Below, one piece after another: positions 31,544 through 39,573 of a stretch of DNA of 39,622 nucleotides. The position numbers and the translations under genes are program-made. The notes under the pieces are model-generated. The model did not search any database, was not told where the DNA came from, and was given only the letters and a program-made list of their open reading frames with translations. Where the stretch lies: NCBI GenBank assembly GCA_945834405.1, contig CAMAHD010000006.1, positions 1-39,622 on the forward strand, given 5' to 3'. Source of the DNA: an uncultured Prevotella sp. (GTDB taxonomy: Bacteria > Bacteroidota > Bacteroidia > Bacteroidales > Bacteroidaceae). Each line of letters begins with the position of its first letter. Position 1 is the first letter of the stretch.

Positions 31544-34500
31544 TTATTCAATGAAGTCTTCGGGAAGAATCATCTGATAGGTTTCCTTGGTAACTTGTGA
31601 AATAGGTATCTGTGAAACACGAACGGAGAGCTGCTGGATAGTGGTATCGAGCAGGTTACGCATCTCACGCGCATTGCCAAACGATTCCGTTTTGTTGGCA
31701 ATCTTCGTGATGATGATTTCCTGCAACTTCAACTCTGCCTCTGGCGAGAGGATATACGACTCCTTGCTTGCCATGTTCTTGAAAATGTTGTACAACTCGT
31801 CGGCATCGTAGTCATCGATATGCAGTCTGTGAGTGAATCTACTGGCGAGTCCGGGATTGATATCCAGGAATTCATCCATCTTCCACTTGTAGCCAGCAAT
31901 AATCACGACGAACTTGCCACGGTCGTCTTCCATGCGTTTCATCAGCGTTTCCACAGCCTCTTTTCCATAAGGGTCGTTCTCGCCGCAGAGGGTGTATGCC
32001 TCGTCAATAAAGAGGATACCGCCCATCGCCTTGTCACACATATTATTGACAATCTTCGGTGTCTCACCCATGTACTTTCCAACGAGTGTGGCACGGCTGG
32101 CTTCGACGACGGTATTGGTTGGCAACACATCCATGCTTTGCAGAACCTGTCCCATCATGCGCGAGAGAGTAGTCTTTCCCGTTCCCGGATTTCCCGTCAG
32201 TACAAAGTTCATAGCCATTTGCTGAACACTGCCTACGCCTTGTTCTGAGCGTTTCTTCATGAACATGCTTTGAACAGCCAGACGGTTCACCATATTCTTG
32301 ACCGAACGCATGCCTACAAGTCCGTTCAACTCGTTGAGCACGGCATCCAGAGACTTCATGCTCTCGTGCTTGTCGACAGGCAGGTCGATTTTCTTGATGA
32401 GTCTCAGGTCGCCTTCCTTCATGTCGGGATTAGATATCTCCTTCACCAGACGCTGACTCTGTCGCTCAATGGTAGCATCAAACAGGCGTCGTGCCTCACG
32501 TGCATTGCCGAAGTTCTTGTCGCGACGCAGGTAGAGCTGTTCAAACATGCGATGGATGGCATCCTTGGTTTCATCCTCAACGACGAAGCTTTTCTTGGCA
32601 GAGAGATTCAGGAATATCTGCGTCAGTTCGTCCGGATTATAGTCGTCGAAATGGATGGTCTGCGTAAAGCGGCTCTTGAGTCCCGGGTTGGTGTCAATGA
32701 AGTCGTGCATCTGTTCGGTATATCCTGCCACTATACAGATAAACTTACCGCGGTCGTCCTCCAGTCGTTTCAGCAGGGTATCAATGGCTTCCGAGCCAAA
32801 CGAATCCTGGTCGTTGGACTTCAGGGTATAAGCCTCGTCGATGAAGAGTACTCCACCCATGGCAGAATCAATCAGCTGATTGGTCTTGATAGCCGTCTGT
32901 CCGCTATATCCTGCCACCAGTTTGCTTCGGTCAGCCTCCACTAACTGTCCTCGTGAGAGGATGCCCAACTGATGGAACACCTCAGCCATGATACGCGCGA
33001 CGGTGGTTTTTCCGGTACCGGGATTTCCTGTAAACACGTAATGCTTGCCCTGGAAGGTATTGGTTTCGCCTCTCTTGACCTGCAGGTTGAGGAAAGCCGC
33101 CAGGTTGCTGATTTCCTTCTTGACAGCCTCCAGTCCCACCATGCCGTTGAGTTTCTCTAAACAGGTGGTATAGTCGACCATCTGTGGAGCTTCGTAAGGA
33201 ATGTCGCTTTCTTCAATGGTCATCAGAATCTCATTGCTGGCAGTAGAGAGGTCTACCTTTTCCAGACGCTGTGCCTGGTTCTTGCATATCTGGTCGAAGA
33301 GTGTCCTCATGGTACGTCCGTTGGCAAAGTCCTTGTCGCGGGTATCATACATCTCCTTGATCATCTTCTTGACCAGTTCTTCAGCAGGCGTCGAAAGGAC
33401 ATAGTTCTTGCCCTTGGCAAACGACATCATAATCTGATAGAGTTCAGCCGGCTGATAGTCTTCAATATTGAGGAAATAGTTGAAACGGCTTCTGAATCCC
33501 GGATTGATGCGGAACAGGTTGTCCATCTCCATGCGGTAGCCAGCGGCAATCACGACAAACTTTCCGCGGTCGTCTTCCATGCGCTTCATCAGTTTTTCCA
33601 GAGCCTGAGCTCCCTGATTGTCGCGTTCTCCGGAAGCGCTCAATGGAGCCAGCGTATATGCCTCATCGACAAAGAGTATGCCGCCCATAGCCTTGTCGCA
33701 AAGAGTGTCCACCAGCTTGGGAGTCTCTCCCTGATAAGGGCTCACCATCTGTGCGCGGTCCACCTCTACTACATGTCCACTGTCTAAATAACCGATAGCA
33801 GCCAGTATCTCGCCCAACTTTCGGGCGATGGTTGTCTTACCGGTACCTGGATTACCCGTCAAGACAACGTGCATGGACATCTTTCCTTGGTCGCCCAATC
33901 CTCGCTGTTGTCTTTCAGAGGCATTACGCACGCTGTAGGCAATCTCTCTGACCGCCTTCTTCACCTCTTCCATGCCGATATAGCTGTCCAAATCACTGAG
34001 AATGTCTTCCAGCGAGCGCTCTTCGGGTACATACCCTCGTATATCTTCCTCTTCAACCTGATGGGCATATATACCTCTATTAATAAAAGAGGTGAAGACA
34101 TCTTCCGCCATCTTGGCTGCCTCGTGAGCGAAGCCGAAGGTTTCGTCTTTGGTCTTGAGTCGATATCGGAAATATCTTTCCAGCTTATTCTCAGCCTGCG
34201 GTGAGAACATGGTGAGTCCATAACGCTGCTGCAGAGTCAGTTTGCATATCTGGCACAACTCTTTCCAGGTAGGAGTAGGCAGTCGGAAGATATACTTGAA
34301 ACGACTGGCAATGGCAGGGTTGTTCACCAAGAAATCATCCAGTCCCCTGGTGAGTCCTGAGATGACGACAATAGGGTCATCCTGCCAGTGGTCCATCTCC
34401 ACAAACAGTTTATCCAAGGGATTCACCTGATTGGAATATCTGTCTGGCAATAGTTTCTGCACATTGTCGAAAAACAGAATACCTCCCTTGGCATTCTTGA

Positions 34501-34855
34501 TATTCTCCTCCCAGTTATCTACAAAGCGCTGATAATCCACGGCATCTACCATGGTGAGCTTAGGTTTGTCGATGATACGGTGCAGATAGAAATAGTCGCG
34601 CAATATCTCTGCGAGCTTGGTCTTTCCGGTACCTGTCTCACCGATGATAATCGAGTTGACACTGAGGCGCACGTCGGAAATATCCTTACGCGAGCGCAGG
34701 AAAGTATAGGTATCAACCACCGTCTTCATCTGCTGTTTCACTTCGGTCAGTCCGACGAGCTTATCCAGCATGTTGTTGGATTGCAGGGGCTGTCCGCACC
34801 ACTTGCAGAATTTGGCGATACTTCGATTATCTTGTTGACATTTTTCACATTTCAT
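31544..34855 (-). CDS. Four-module AAA+ ATPase (CbbX/SpoVK type) with zinc ribbon
   Basis: A 1103-residue cytosolic machine. A zinc ribbon with cysteines 3/6 and 17/20 comes first. Four AAA+ modules of the CbbX/SpoVK/EccA type follow, with Walker A near residues 72, 334, 610 and 888. Modules 2-4 have GNPGTGKTT, intact Walker B (ILFVDEAYTL, VLFIDEAYTL, ILFIDEAYTL) and SRF arginine-finger segments. Module 1 has GETGTGKTK but its Walker B ends FFDN, without the catalytic Glu, so it may bind but not hydrolyse ATP. CbbX-like proteins remodel partner complexes; EccA serves type VII secretion. The client here is unknown. It starts 7 bases after the kinase stop, so the two are translated together. 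Confidence 0.92.
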   Translation of the reverse strand: MKCEKCQQDNRSIAKFCKWCGQPLQSNNMLDKLVGLTEVKQQMKTVVDTYTFLRSRKDISDVRLSVNSIIIGETGTGKTKLAEILRDYFYLHRIIDKPKLTMVDAVDYQRFVDNWEENIKNAKGGILFFDNVQKLLPDRYSNQVNPLDKLFVEMDHWQDDPIVVISGLTRGLDDFLVNNPAIASRFKYIFRLPTPTWKELCQICKLTLQQRYGLTMFSPQAENKLERYFRYRLKTKDETFGFAHEAAKMAEDVFTSFINRGIYAHQVEEEDIRGYVPEERSLEDILSDLDSYIGMEEVKKAVREIAYSVRNASERQQRGLGDQGKMSMHVVLTGNPGTGKTTIARKLGEILAAIGYLDSGHVVEVDRAQMVSPYQGETPKLVDTLCDKAMGGILFVDEAYTLAPLSASGERDNQGAQALEKLMKRMEDDRGKFVVIAAGYRMEMDNLFRINPGFRSRFNYFLNIEDYQPAELYQIMMSFAKGKNYVLSTPAEELVKKMIKEMYDTRDKDFANGRTMRTLFDQICKNQAQRLEKVDLSTASNEILMTIEESDIPYEAPQMVDYTTCLEKLNGMVGLEAVKKEISNLAAFLNLQVKRGETNTFQGKHYVFTGNPGTGKTTVARIMAEVFHQLGILSRGQLVEADRSKLVAGYSGQTAIKTNQLIDSAMGGVLFIDEAYTLKSNDQDSFGSEAIDTLLKRLEDDRGKFICIVAGYTEQMHDFIDTNPGLKSRFTQTIHFDDYNPDELTQIFLNLSAKKSFVVEDETKDAIHRMFEQLYLRRDKNFGNAREARRLFDATIERQSQRLVKEISNPDMKEGDLRLIKKIDLPVDKHESMKSLDAVLNELNGLVGMRSVKNMVNRLAVQSMFMKKRSEQGVGSVQQMAMNFVLTGNPGTGKTTLSRMMGQVLQSMDVLPTNTVVEASRATLVGKYMGETPKIVNNMCDKAMGGILFIDEAYTLCGENDPYGKEAVETLMKRMEDDRGKFVVIIAGYKWKMDEFLDINPGLASRFTHRLHIDDYDADELYNIFKNMASKESYILSPEAELKLQEIIITKIANKTESFGNAREMRNLLDTTIQQLSVRVSQIPISQVTKETYQMILPEDFIE

Positions 34856-34862
34856 AGTTGCC

Positions 34863-37862
34863 TTATTCGTTGCTGTTTTGGGGGGTCTTGTAAATACGAG
34901 TTGCGTCTATCTCCCATATATCCAAGTTGGGCGTATCTAAATGGAGCAACTTAGGATGGAAGGCTATCATCTGTGCCGACAAAGCTGCAAACATCAGACT
35001 CCAGAGGAAATGGTATATCACCGATTCGCTCACCACGGAACGGACACAGTCTTGGGCTTCATCCATCGCACTGAACTTGGAGCCTTTAAACCGGAATGAC
35101 TTGGTTTTGAAGGTATAGTAGAGAGGTTCCAGAAGGTCAGACTTGTCGTCGTCCTCCACCACCTTGGTCACCCTCTTGATCTCGTCATTCCTGTGCTGCC
35201 GATAGTCCATCACGATGGCAAGAATGATATACACCAATGAAATCGCCACGGCCACCGGTATCAATATTCCGGGCATGTTGTTGACGGTCCAACGGAGAAT
35301 GGTGATGGGTATCATCGAGGAGAGGAATGCCAGCAAAGCCTGGAAGAAAATCACCACCGTTCCATATCCTTTGAAGAACGAACGTACAACGACGACGGCA
35401 GCCGAAACGCCTCCTATGGGCAACATGAGTGAGACGAAGGAATGATGGAACAGCAGGTCGGTATCTGAAATGCCGAAACGTATCAGGAGGAAGAGCCATA
35501 AGACGCTGAGTCCTACGAAGATGCTTTTCCATATCCTGACTTTCGTCTTGGTGCTTTCCAGTACGTGGCGCATCTCGTCATACTTCTTCTTGGTTGCCTC
35601 TTTAGCCGTATGGTAACGGTGGTAATAGGGATGCTGGGCGTTGAAGTCACCCAATGCCTCTATCCATTTTACCAGCTCGCGCTCATAACTGTAAGGTTCG
35701 GCAAACTCCTGCGAGGGGTCTTCATGATAGAAGACGGTGAGCCACTGTGCAAAGATTCCTTTGTTCAGCTCGGTTCGGATTTCCGAACGATATTTGCTGG
35801 CTATCTGACGGCCATCCTTCAGCAAGTCGCCACATGGCATCTGATAGTATGGGATGACACCCAGTATGCAGCAGGAACGATAAGCCGCCGTGTAGTAGTC
35901 GTAGGCTCCATAGCGGTCTCTGTTCTCGTTGCTGTCCATTTCAAAGCTGCGGTCAATTTCAGCCAACTGGCGTGACCAGCCATGCAGCTGTGCATAATAG
36001 TGGAAGCGGCCGTCGGGATTGACATAATCATCGATGCTCTGACGGAAGGTGTCCTCGTCGGTATGCTGACTGTTTTTCATCAGTTCACACCACATTTCGC
36101 CCACTTTCTCCGGAGTATTTGCTTCTCGCAGGTCATAGGCCGTCGTCTTGTCGAGGTTATATAACACCTTATATGCCAGAGTCTTGGAATATTCTTGATT
36201 CTCGGTAAGATACCTGACGGACTCACATACGATAGCATCTTCTCTACTGTACATCCACGAGAGCAGTCGACCGTCACAGAGACTGTGCCAGGCATCCTCA
36301 TCCAACTGCTGATAGCCAAAGGCTTTTACTATCTCTTTCAGGCTGGATGACGGATATTTGGGCAGGAAAGGCAGCTGGTCGTCCAGCTCGTATACGCATC
36401 GTGTGACAGCCACTTTGCCGTCCTGATTATGGGTAAAATAGCTTCTCAGACGATTGACGTTACACTTGGAGTGTGACTCCAGATAAAGCCACAGAGAGTC
36501 ATTGGTGTTTCTCAACGTCACCGCATATTCGTCGGCATAATTCAGCAGCGACATGACGAGTCCGTGCATATCGTCGCACTTGTTGCCGTGCATATCGCGG
36601 TAGGGATAGGTAGGCTCCATCGCATAGATGGCAGCCATGAGTCCGGCTTCCTGGTCCAGCGGATAGCGGTTCTTGATGATGTCTTTCAGGGTAATGCTCA
36701 GCTTGGTATTTCCCGACATCTCCAGCCAGTTGGTGATACGTCCGCTGTAGAGATAGTTGCGTGCGATGGGTTCGTTGTCGAGCAGCATGGGAACAAGCTC
36801 CTGTATGCTCTCTGCCACCAGGTTACGTTCGGGGTCAACGACAAAGGCTTTGTACTTCAGCCAAGGTGAGGAAAGGTCGATGTCGGGTGACTCGCCGAGG
36901 AACCATTTTTCCACCTGGTCGTAGGTCCATCGGGACGTTGCCTTCACGGCAGTCAGACCCTGTATCAGCATCTTCACTCTTTCCGGCAGGTCTTGCACAC
37001 CGGGTATACGTCCCTCATTCTTGCGCTTCATCATGTCGCGCTCGTTGGAGTTGAGGGGCTTGTCTCCCGTCCATATCGCGAGCAAGGTCATACCGAGCGA
37101 ATAGTAGTCGACGGCAGGCGAAATCTCCACCTCACCGTCAATCACATCGGTATACATCTCTGGTGCCGCATAGAGCGGTGTACGCGCCTGGGTGGTACGT
37201 ATGACGCTCTCATCGGGCGACATGATGGCAGAGATGCCGAAGTCGGCAATAGCCACCTGAGTCTTCTCCTTATCGCGGAAGAAGATGTTTCCCGGCTTGA
37301 TGTCCTTATGTATGAGTCGGTTGTTATGACAATAGGCCAAAGCGGCAGCTGCCTGCAAAGCCAGTCGGCGAAAGAGTTTCATGTTTCCATCCACCCGATA
37401 GCCAACCATGGTCCCCCCCTGCAGATACTCCATCAGCTCATAATCGCGCAGCTTGCCGTCCACATAAGTCTTTCCGTAATCAAAGAGCTTGACTATCATC
37501 TCAAAGTTCATGTTGGCAACCAGCTTCATCAGATTCTTGTTGACGGTGAAGTTGGGGTAATAAACCTTGAGCACTCTCTCCTGCCCTTCGTAGGTACCCA
37601 GATATACCTGTGCCTCGCCGGAGTTGTCACTCAGACAGCTTTTAATCTGGAAAGGTTTTCCACGCAACATGATCTGATTGTCGGCAGTACTGTCGGCAGT
37701 CATCGTGTCGCCCTGTACGGGCGCAGCCATCGTAGCCACATCGCCAGGAGATTGCAGCGTGTTGAGTGTTGACGTCTGTGGCTGTGCATGGGTTGGCATG
37801 TCATCCATGCCGGGGTCAGCCAATCTGCGTGTCGCTTCGAAACGGTTGGTTATATCATCCAT
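34863..37862 (-). CDS. Membrane-bound Ser/Thr protein kinase, 999 residues
   Basis: Eukaryotic-type kinase. After about 65 low-complexity residues comes the kinase domain (about 70-320): Lys99 in RVLKVYY, catalytic loop LIHKDIKPGNIFF (Asp187), ADFGIS (207-209) and YAAPEMY. HKD replaces the usual HRD, which marks a non-RD kinase and weakens dependence on activation-loop phosphorylation. Residues about 330-780 are a long, probably helical region of no family I recognise. Four or so membrane helices follow at about 785-905, then a soluble tail of about 90 residues. The gene overlaps the upstream zinc-ribbon gene by 8 bases (ATGGATGA), so translation is coupled. The domain order, kinase first and membrane last, is unlike PknB-type receptors. 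Confidence 0.93.
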   Translation of the reverse strand: MDDITNRFEATRRLADPGMDDMPTHAQPQTSTLNTLQSPGDVATMAAPVQGDTMTADSTADNQIMLRGKPFQIKSCLSDNSGEAQVYLGTYEGQERVLKVYYPNFTVNKNLMKLVANMNFEMIVKLFDYGKTYVDGKLRDYELMEYLQGGTMVGYRVDGNMKLFRRLALQAAAALAYCHNNRLIHKDIKPGNIFFRDKEKTQVAIADFGISAIMSPDESVIRTTQARTPLYAAPEMYTDVIDGEVEISPAVDYYSLGMTLLAIWTGDKPLNSNERDMMKRKNEGRIPGVQDLPERVKMLIQGLTAVKATSRWTYDQVEKWFLGESPDIDLSSPWLKYKAFVVDPERNLVAESIQELVPMLLDNEPIARNYLYSGRITNWLEMSGNTKLSITLKDIIKNRYPLDQEAGLMAAIYAMEPTYPYRDMHGNKCDDMHGLVMSLLNYADEYAVTLRNTNDSLWLYLESHSKCNVNRLRSYFTHNQDGKVAVTRCVYELDDQLPFLPKYPSSSLKEIVKAFGYQQLDEDAWHSLCDGRLLSWMYSREDAIVCESVRYLTENQEYSKTLAYKVLYNLDKTTAYDLREANTPEKVGEMWCELMKNSQHTDEDTFRQSIDDYVNPDGRFHYYAQLHGWSRQLAEIDRSFEMDSNENRDRYGAYDYYTAAYRSCCILGVIPYYQMPCGDLLKDGRQIASKYRSEIRTELNKGIFAQWLTVFYHEDPSQEFAEPYSYERELVKWIEALGDFNAQHPYYHRYHTAKEATKKKYDEMRHVLESTKTKVRIWKSIFVGLSVLWLFLLIRFGISDTDLLFHHSFVSLMLPIGGVSAAVVVVRSFFKGYGTVVIFFQALLAFLSSMIPITILRWTVNNMPGILIPVAVAISLVYIILAIVMDYRQHRNDEIKRVTKVVEDDDKSDLLEPLYYTFKTKSFRFKGSKFSAMDEAQDCVRSVVSESVIYHFLWSLMFAALSAQMIAFHPKLLHLDTPNLDIWEIDATRIYKTPQNSNE

Positions 37863-38787
37863 GTTGTAAGTTGTCGTCTTTGATTTGGTCCATATTGCCC
37901 TTTCCTAAAATAATCCACTTGCCGCCTAATTGAGGTTTGGCACATCCGCAGGGACCGCTGTGCAAGGCATGTTTGTAATTGCAGAGCCAAGCCAGTCTCA
38001 CTCCCTGAGGTTTGCTTGCCATGGCATAGTTGCGTGCCACTGCAGGCGAGGGAGTAGCGGTGATGGCGAAATTGTCCAACAGTGCGGTCAGTTTCTCGAT
38101 ACATTCGGCCTTTCTCTTGGCAAGCTCTTCGGCACTCATACGCTGCTGTTTGCGGTCGTCCAGCTTTTCAGCCTTGTCGCCGTCGTTCTTCAGCAGTTCG
38201 AACAAGCGGCTTCTCAACTGTTCGTTATAGGATTCCAGCTTTCTGTCAGCCTCAGTGTTATAGGGCAGACACTTGTCCAAATCCTGCAAGTCTTCCGAAA
38301 TGGCGAGCATCTCACGATATTCGGGCGTTTCCTTCAGGCTCTGCACCAACACCTTTGCCTCTTCCGTAACGGGCGTACCGCATTGTTTGCAGAATGAAAA
38401 CTCGTTGATGGTATGACATACGGGACAGACCACCCCACCGCGCGGATTGCCACATTCGGGACAATAAGCCTCTCCCTCAGCCAAGGGCGTACCGCAGAAA
38501 GAGCATATATCCGTGCGCACATAGCGATGACAGGTCTCACAGAAGTCGGCATCCATGTCGAGATGGGCACCACAGAAAGGACATTCCGTGGCCCGCGCCA
38601 TATTCTGCGCCAGAAAAGCGTTTTGCTGAAAGGTTGGTTGTTGTTGAAAAGCTTGTTTTTGGTTATCATTGGGCGAATGTAAAGTGCCGTCTATGCTGCG
38701 ATTTCGCTCCCAATTTGTCTGCGAACCAGATGCTGTTTGATTGCCTGTTCCACCAAGTTCTGTATTGTAAGTGCCGTCGTTCATCAT
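37855..38787 (-). CDS. Triple zinc-ribbon protein heading the kinase cluster
   Basis: About 310 residues. A Gln/Asn-rich start (1-65) is followed by three zinc ribbons with cysteines at 69/72/83/86, 95/98/109/112 and 121/124/133/136. A charged, probably coiled-coil region follows (about 140-240), then a Cys/His-containing end with LCNYKHALHSGPCGC and LGGKWIILG. No catalytic domain is seen; an adaptor role is likely. The frame is open up to 38838, but that start lies in the promoter's -33 element, so translation must begin at the ATG pair 38782-38787. It overlaps the kinase gene by 8 bases. Confidence 0.85.
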   Translation of the reverse strand: MMNDGTYNTELGGTGNQTASGSQTNWERNRSIDGTLHSPNDNQKQAFQQQPTFQQNAFLAQNMARATECPFCGAHLDMDADFCETCHRYVRTDICSFCGTPLAEGEAYCPECGNPRGGVVCPVCHTINEFSFCKQCGTPVTEEAKVLVQSLKETPEYREMLAISEDLQDLDKCLPYNTEADRKLESYNEQLRSRLFELLKNDGDKAEKLDDRKQQRMSAEELAKRKAECIEKLTALLDNFAITATPSPAVARNYAMASKPQGVRLAWLCNYKHALHSGPCGCAKPQLGGKWIILGKGNMDQIKDDNLQHG

Positions 38788-38808
38788 AAGGTTGGTATTT
38801 AATACTTG

Positions 38809-38838
38809 CAAAGATACGAAAAAAATCATATTCAACAA
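38809..38838 (-). promoter_or_regulatory. Promoter of the kinase/AAA+/FHA/phosphatase cluster
   Basis: On the minus strand TTG (38836-38838), 19 bases, then TATCTTTG (38809-38816) match the full consensus. The leader would be about 15-20 bases. It is the only clear promoter I found for the run of eight genes down to 26291, and it is divergent from the tRNA-Gly promoter about 40 bases away. Confidence 0.75.
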
Positions 38839-38877
38839 TGATTATGTGAAAAAAATAACAGGAAACACTGAAATAAT

Positions 38878-38908
38878 TTTGGTAATTCAGAAAGAATGAT
38901 TAACTTTG
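38878..38908 (+). promoter_or_regulatory. Promoter of tRNA-Gly
   Basis: TTTG at 38878-38881 and TAACTTTG at 38901-38908 with 19 bases between them fit the consensus closely. The tRNA begins 22 bases after the box. Confidence 0.75.
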
Positions 38909-38929
38909 CAATCGAAATCAATCATCCAT

Positions 38930-39002
38930 GCGATAGTAACTCAGTTGGTAGAGCGCAACCTTCCCAAGGTTGAAGTCGCGGGTTCGAGCCCCGTCTATCG
39001 CT
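38930..39002 (+). tRNA. tRNA-Gly, anticodon CCC
   Basis: Full cloverleaf: acceptor GCGATAG/CTATCGC, anticodon stem CAACC/GGTTG with loop TTCCCAA (anticodon 38963-38965), T stem GCGGG/CCCGT with loop TTCGAGC, and discriminator T, as expected for glycine. CCA is not encoded (TCC then T-run). The D stem reads ACTC/GAGC, so the usual G10-C25 pair is an A-C mismatch. It reads GGG codons. Confidence 0.93.
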
Positions 39003-39016
39003 CCTTTTTCACTCCG

Positions 39017-39044
39017 ACAGCACCTCCCGTAGGTGCTGTTTTTG
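39017..39044 (+). terminator. Rho-independent terminator of tRNA-Gly
   Basis: ACAGCACCT (39017-39025) pairs with AGGTGCTGT (39031-39039) around the five-base loop CCCGT and runs into TTTTT. A standard intrinsic terminator 15 bases after the tRNA. Confidence 0.9.
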
Positions 39045-39072
39045 TTGCTACGAACATAGCATATCTATATCG

Positions 39073-39105
39073 TGACGAATACAAATAGCGCCAGGCTATT
39101 CGTCA
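39073..39105. repeat. Nested, mutually exclusive inverted repeats
   Basis: TGACGAATA (39073-39081) matches TATTCGTCA (39097-39105) perfectly. Inside, AATAGC (39084-39089) matches GCTATT (39095-39100). The two stems share bases 39097-39100 and so cannot form fully together. There is no T-run and no gene nearby. Confidence 0.55.
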
Positions 39106-39171
39106 TCATTAAACATTCATTTATATCCAATTAATATACAAAAGACGGCATTTCTGTGAACACTTGGATGC

Positions 39172-39332
39172 AGGAAATGGCCATGAAAGAATGCCTGAAA
39201 TGACGCTCTGAGAACAGCTGTTATGACGGGCTAAGAATCGCAGTTATGAGACCGTCACGACAGCTGTCGTGAGAGCATCAGAACAGCCATTCTTACAGCA
39301 TCAGAACCGCAGTCGTGAGACCGGCACGGCAG
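39172..39332. repeat. Degenerate 23-bp tandem repeat array, seven units
   Basis: Seven consecutive 23-base units start at 39172, 39195, 39218, 39241, 39264, 39287 and 39310. A loose consensus is CWGTYRTGAGAnCnnCAGAACAG. The first unit is the most diverged. Two unit junctions form palindromes: AACAGCTGTT centred at 39217/39218, and TCACGACAGCTGTCGTGA centred at 39263/39264. No ORF uses this stretch. Confidence 0.7.
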
Positions 39333-39530
39333 AAAACCGCCACAAAACGGCCAAAGAAAGCCAAAGGAAGCCACTTTTTACGGGGTCACCATGTCACGGC
39401 AGCCTCATCGGTCTTCGGATATGACCCTTCGATTATTCTGTATAAATATGCGTCTGAAGGTCATTGCTTTTCCAAATAATCATCGGTTTCTGTGACGGCA
39501 TGGAGGCATCAGGGACAGCATGACACGAGG
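39333..39530. other. Intergenic stretch between repeat array and tRNA-Lys terminator
   Basis: No gene seen. It contains an A/C-rich, G-patterned run (AAAGAAAGCCAAAGGAAGCC around 39353) and an imperfect inverted repeat ATGACCCTTC (39421-39430) with GAAGGTCAT (39456-39464). Confidence 0.4.
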
Positions 39531-39571
39531 ATAAAACAAGAGAGAGATTTTCCCTCGAAAACCTCTCTCTT
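39531..39571 (-). terminator. Rho-independent terminator of tRNA-Lys
   Basis: On the minus strand a 15-bp stem (39557-39571 with 39538-39552, one G-T wobble) closes the loop GAGG and is followed by GTTTTAT. It lies directly after the tRNA-Lys 3' end. The stem is an AG-repeat paired with a CT-repeat. Confidence 0.85.
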
Positions 39572-39573
39572 TG

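Noticed and set aside
36993..37772. 259-residue plus-strand ORF opposite the kinase gene
   Set aside because: It mirrors the kinase domain, whose catalytic motifs are complete on the minus strand; no family features of its own.
30161..38838. Type VI or type VII secretion locus
   Set aside because: Kinase, FHA, phosphatase and EccA-like AAA+ proteins recall these systems, but no sheath, baseplate, Hcp, VgrG, EccC or WXG100 gene is in the window.
38906..39088. 60-residue ORF across the tRNA-Gly and its terminator
   Set aside because: It is the familiar false translation of a tRNA gene; the cloverleaf, promoter and terminator explain the sequence.
39172..39332. CRISPR array
   Set aside because: The 23-base units are directly adjacent with no unique spacers, and no cas gene is present.
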